From assembly GCA_905210875.1 (NCBI GenBank), contig CAJLYN010000096.1:1-7730 (forward strand): DNA of 7,730 nucleotides, read 5' to 3'. This stretch comes from an uncultured Bacteroides sp. GTDB taxonomy: Bacteria; Bacteroidota; Bacteroidia; Bacteroidales; UBA11471. Below, one piece after another: positions 7,126 to 7,730 of the stretch. The notes beneath the pieces were generated by a model that was given only the letters and a program-made list of their open reading frames with translations, had not been told where the DNA came from and made no database searches. Numbering within the stretch: the first letter of the stretch is position 1; each line of letters begins with the position of its first letter. The position numbers were made by a program, and so were the translations under genes.

Positions 7126-7539
7126 TTATCTTCCTAATAGCACTAATAGTATGTTGATGTCGCTGGGTGAGATGCCCGGTATGCGCGAGGCCTGGGCAAT
7201 GGTTTCAGGGTCGATTTTGGCCAGTTTCTGCCGGGCTTCGATAGAGATTTGCTGTATCGTGTGGTAGTCGAATTTTCCCTTGATGCGAATGTTTTCGAGC
7301 CGGGCTATCTTGTCGGCAATGAGTTTTTCGCGCTCGATATAGCCTTCGTATTTGATGCAAATCTCGGCGGCCTCCACGATTTCTTCGCGACGCGAGGGTA
7401 TGGTGTCGAGCAGATTTTTGAGGGCGGGAACCCATTGGGCGATGGTCTCGATGTCGAGTTGCGGACGCAAGACGAGGTCGATGAGTTTCATGCCCTGCTT
7501 CATGGGGGTGAGGCCGGCCTGTTCGAGGGCGGCAAAAAC
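7126..7539 (-). CDS. mnmG: MnmG (GidA) tRNA modification enzyme, C-terminal fragment broken by a sequence junction
   Basis: MnmG is the FAD-dependent partner of MnmE that installs carboxymethylaminomethyl groups at the wobble uridine (U34) of certain tRNAs. Only about 137 C-terminal residues are present. They match the helical tail of the family: TPMKQGMKLIDLVLRP, KYEGYIERE, IRIKGKFDYHTI, and the near-invariant end EARQKLAKIDPETIAQASR followed by IPGISPSDINILLVLLGR. The C-terminal domain contacts MnmE and tRNA. Upstream of the segment VFAALEQAG (about 7539) the frame stays open to the right edge, but the residues no longer resemble MnmG and come from high-GC DNA coding on the other strand. 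The FAD and catalytic domains are therefore missing. The end coordinate is approximate, to within roughly 20 bp. Confidence 0.92.
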   Translation of the reverse strand, partial: VFAALEQAGLTPMKQGMKLIDLVLRPQLDIETIAQWVPALKNLLDTIPSRREEIVEAAEICIKYEGYIEREKLIADKIARLENIRIKGKFDYHTIQQISIEARQKLAKIDPETIAQASRIPGISPSDINILLVLLGR

Positions 7540-7730
7540 GCCGCGGCCAATGCGGCCCTTGACGTGTCGGGCCTGAAGTCGAAGGCCGAGAGCGCCCTGC
7601 GCGGCAATACCGATCGCATCGCCGAGGCCACGGGCATGTCCTCCTCCCAGGTGGACGCCGCCATCGACGCGCTGGACATCCAAAGCTGGGAGGTGACGAG
7701 CCTGCCCGAGGGCGCCGAGAAGACCGGCTC
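7540..7730 (+). CDS. Fragment of an unrecognised high-GC gene, partial at both ends
   Basis: A plus-strand frame (codons beginning at 7540) runs open to the right edge. Of its 63 complete codons, 58 end in G or C, far more biased than the rest of the window. The peptide has a plausible soluble, partly helical composition: ALDVSGLKSKAESALRG, then TDRIAEATGMSSSQVDAAID, then a segment with WEVTSLPEGAEKTG. I do not recognise the family. The reverse reading, which continues the mnmG frame, gives an arginine- and glycine-rich peptide unlike MnmG, so the plus strand is the likelier coding strand. Codon use suggests a high-GC organism such as an actinobacterium, but this is inference. It probably does not belong to the same chromosome as the rest of the window. 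Confidence 0.45.

Noticed and set aside
7541..7683. Minus-strand continuation of mnmG with an ATG at 7683 as an alternative N-terminus
   Set aside because: The 48 residues before VFAALEQAG do not resemble MnmG and are the antisense of a better, strongly G/C-ending plus-strand frame.

Overview
The window is a housekeeping segment of a Bacteroidota chromosome, most likely order Bacteroidales. The protein sequences (PolA, UvrC, DeoC, MnmG C-terminus) read like Bacteroidales orthologues, upstream regions carry TAnnTTTG-type -7 elements, and gene starts lack clear Shine-Dalgarno sequences. A moderate-GC gut genus related to Barnesiella or Coprobacter would fit, but the genus is a guess. There is no sign of a phage, transposon, CRISPR array or RNA gene, and I found no convincing undescribed system.

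Layout. From 1 to 1741 (minus) lies the first 580 codons of polA, DNA polymerase I, cut by the left edge just as the polymerase domain begins. A 209-bp divergent intergenic region (1742-1950) holds candidate promoters. A long-chain polyprenyl diphosphate synthase gene follows on the plus strand (1951-2925). A hairpin with T-runs on both strands (2944-2978) closes it and also ends the convergent operon arriving from the right. That operon, read right to left on the minus strand, is mnmG - apt - uvrC - dtd - mazG-like - deoC, with gaps of 28, 9, 45, 4 and 35 nt. It combines tRNA wobble modification (MnmG), purine salvage (Apt), nucleotide excision repair (UvrC), removal of mischarged D-amino acids from tRNA (Dtd), nucleotide-pool cleaning (MazG-like) and deoxyribose-phosphate breakdown (DeoC).

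Three things deserve attention. (1) The mnmG-apt gap contains a perfect 16-bp palindrome, TGTTCCACGTGGAACA (7110-7125), which matches the chromosomal ParB-binding site parS. With mnmG beside it, this suggests the segment is near the replication origin. (2) uvrC appears to start at a TTG codon, in the same frame as apt and separated from it by one TGA stop and three codons. (3) The last ~190 bp (from about 7540) are not mnmG. They switch abruptly to a high-GC reading frame on the opposite strand, so mnmG is broken at this end. The simplest explanation is a chimeric assembly join with DNA from a high-GC organism; a real rearrangement is less likely.
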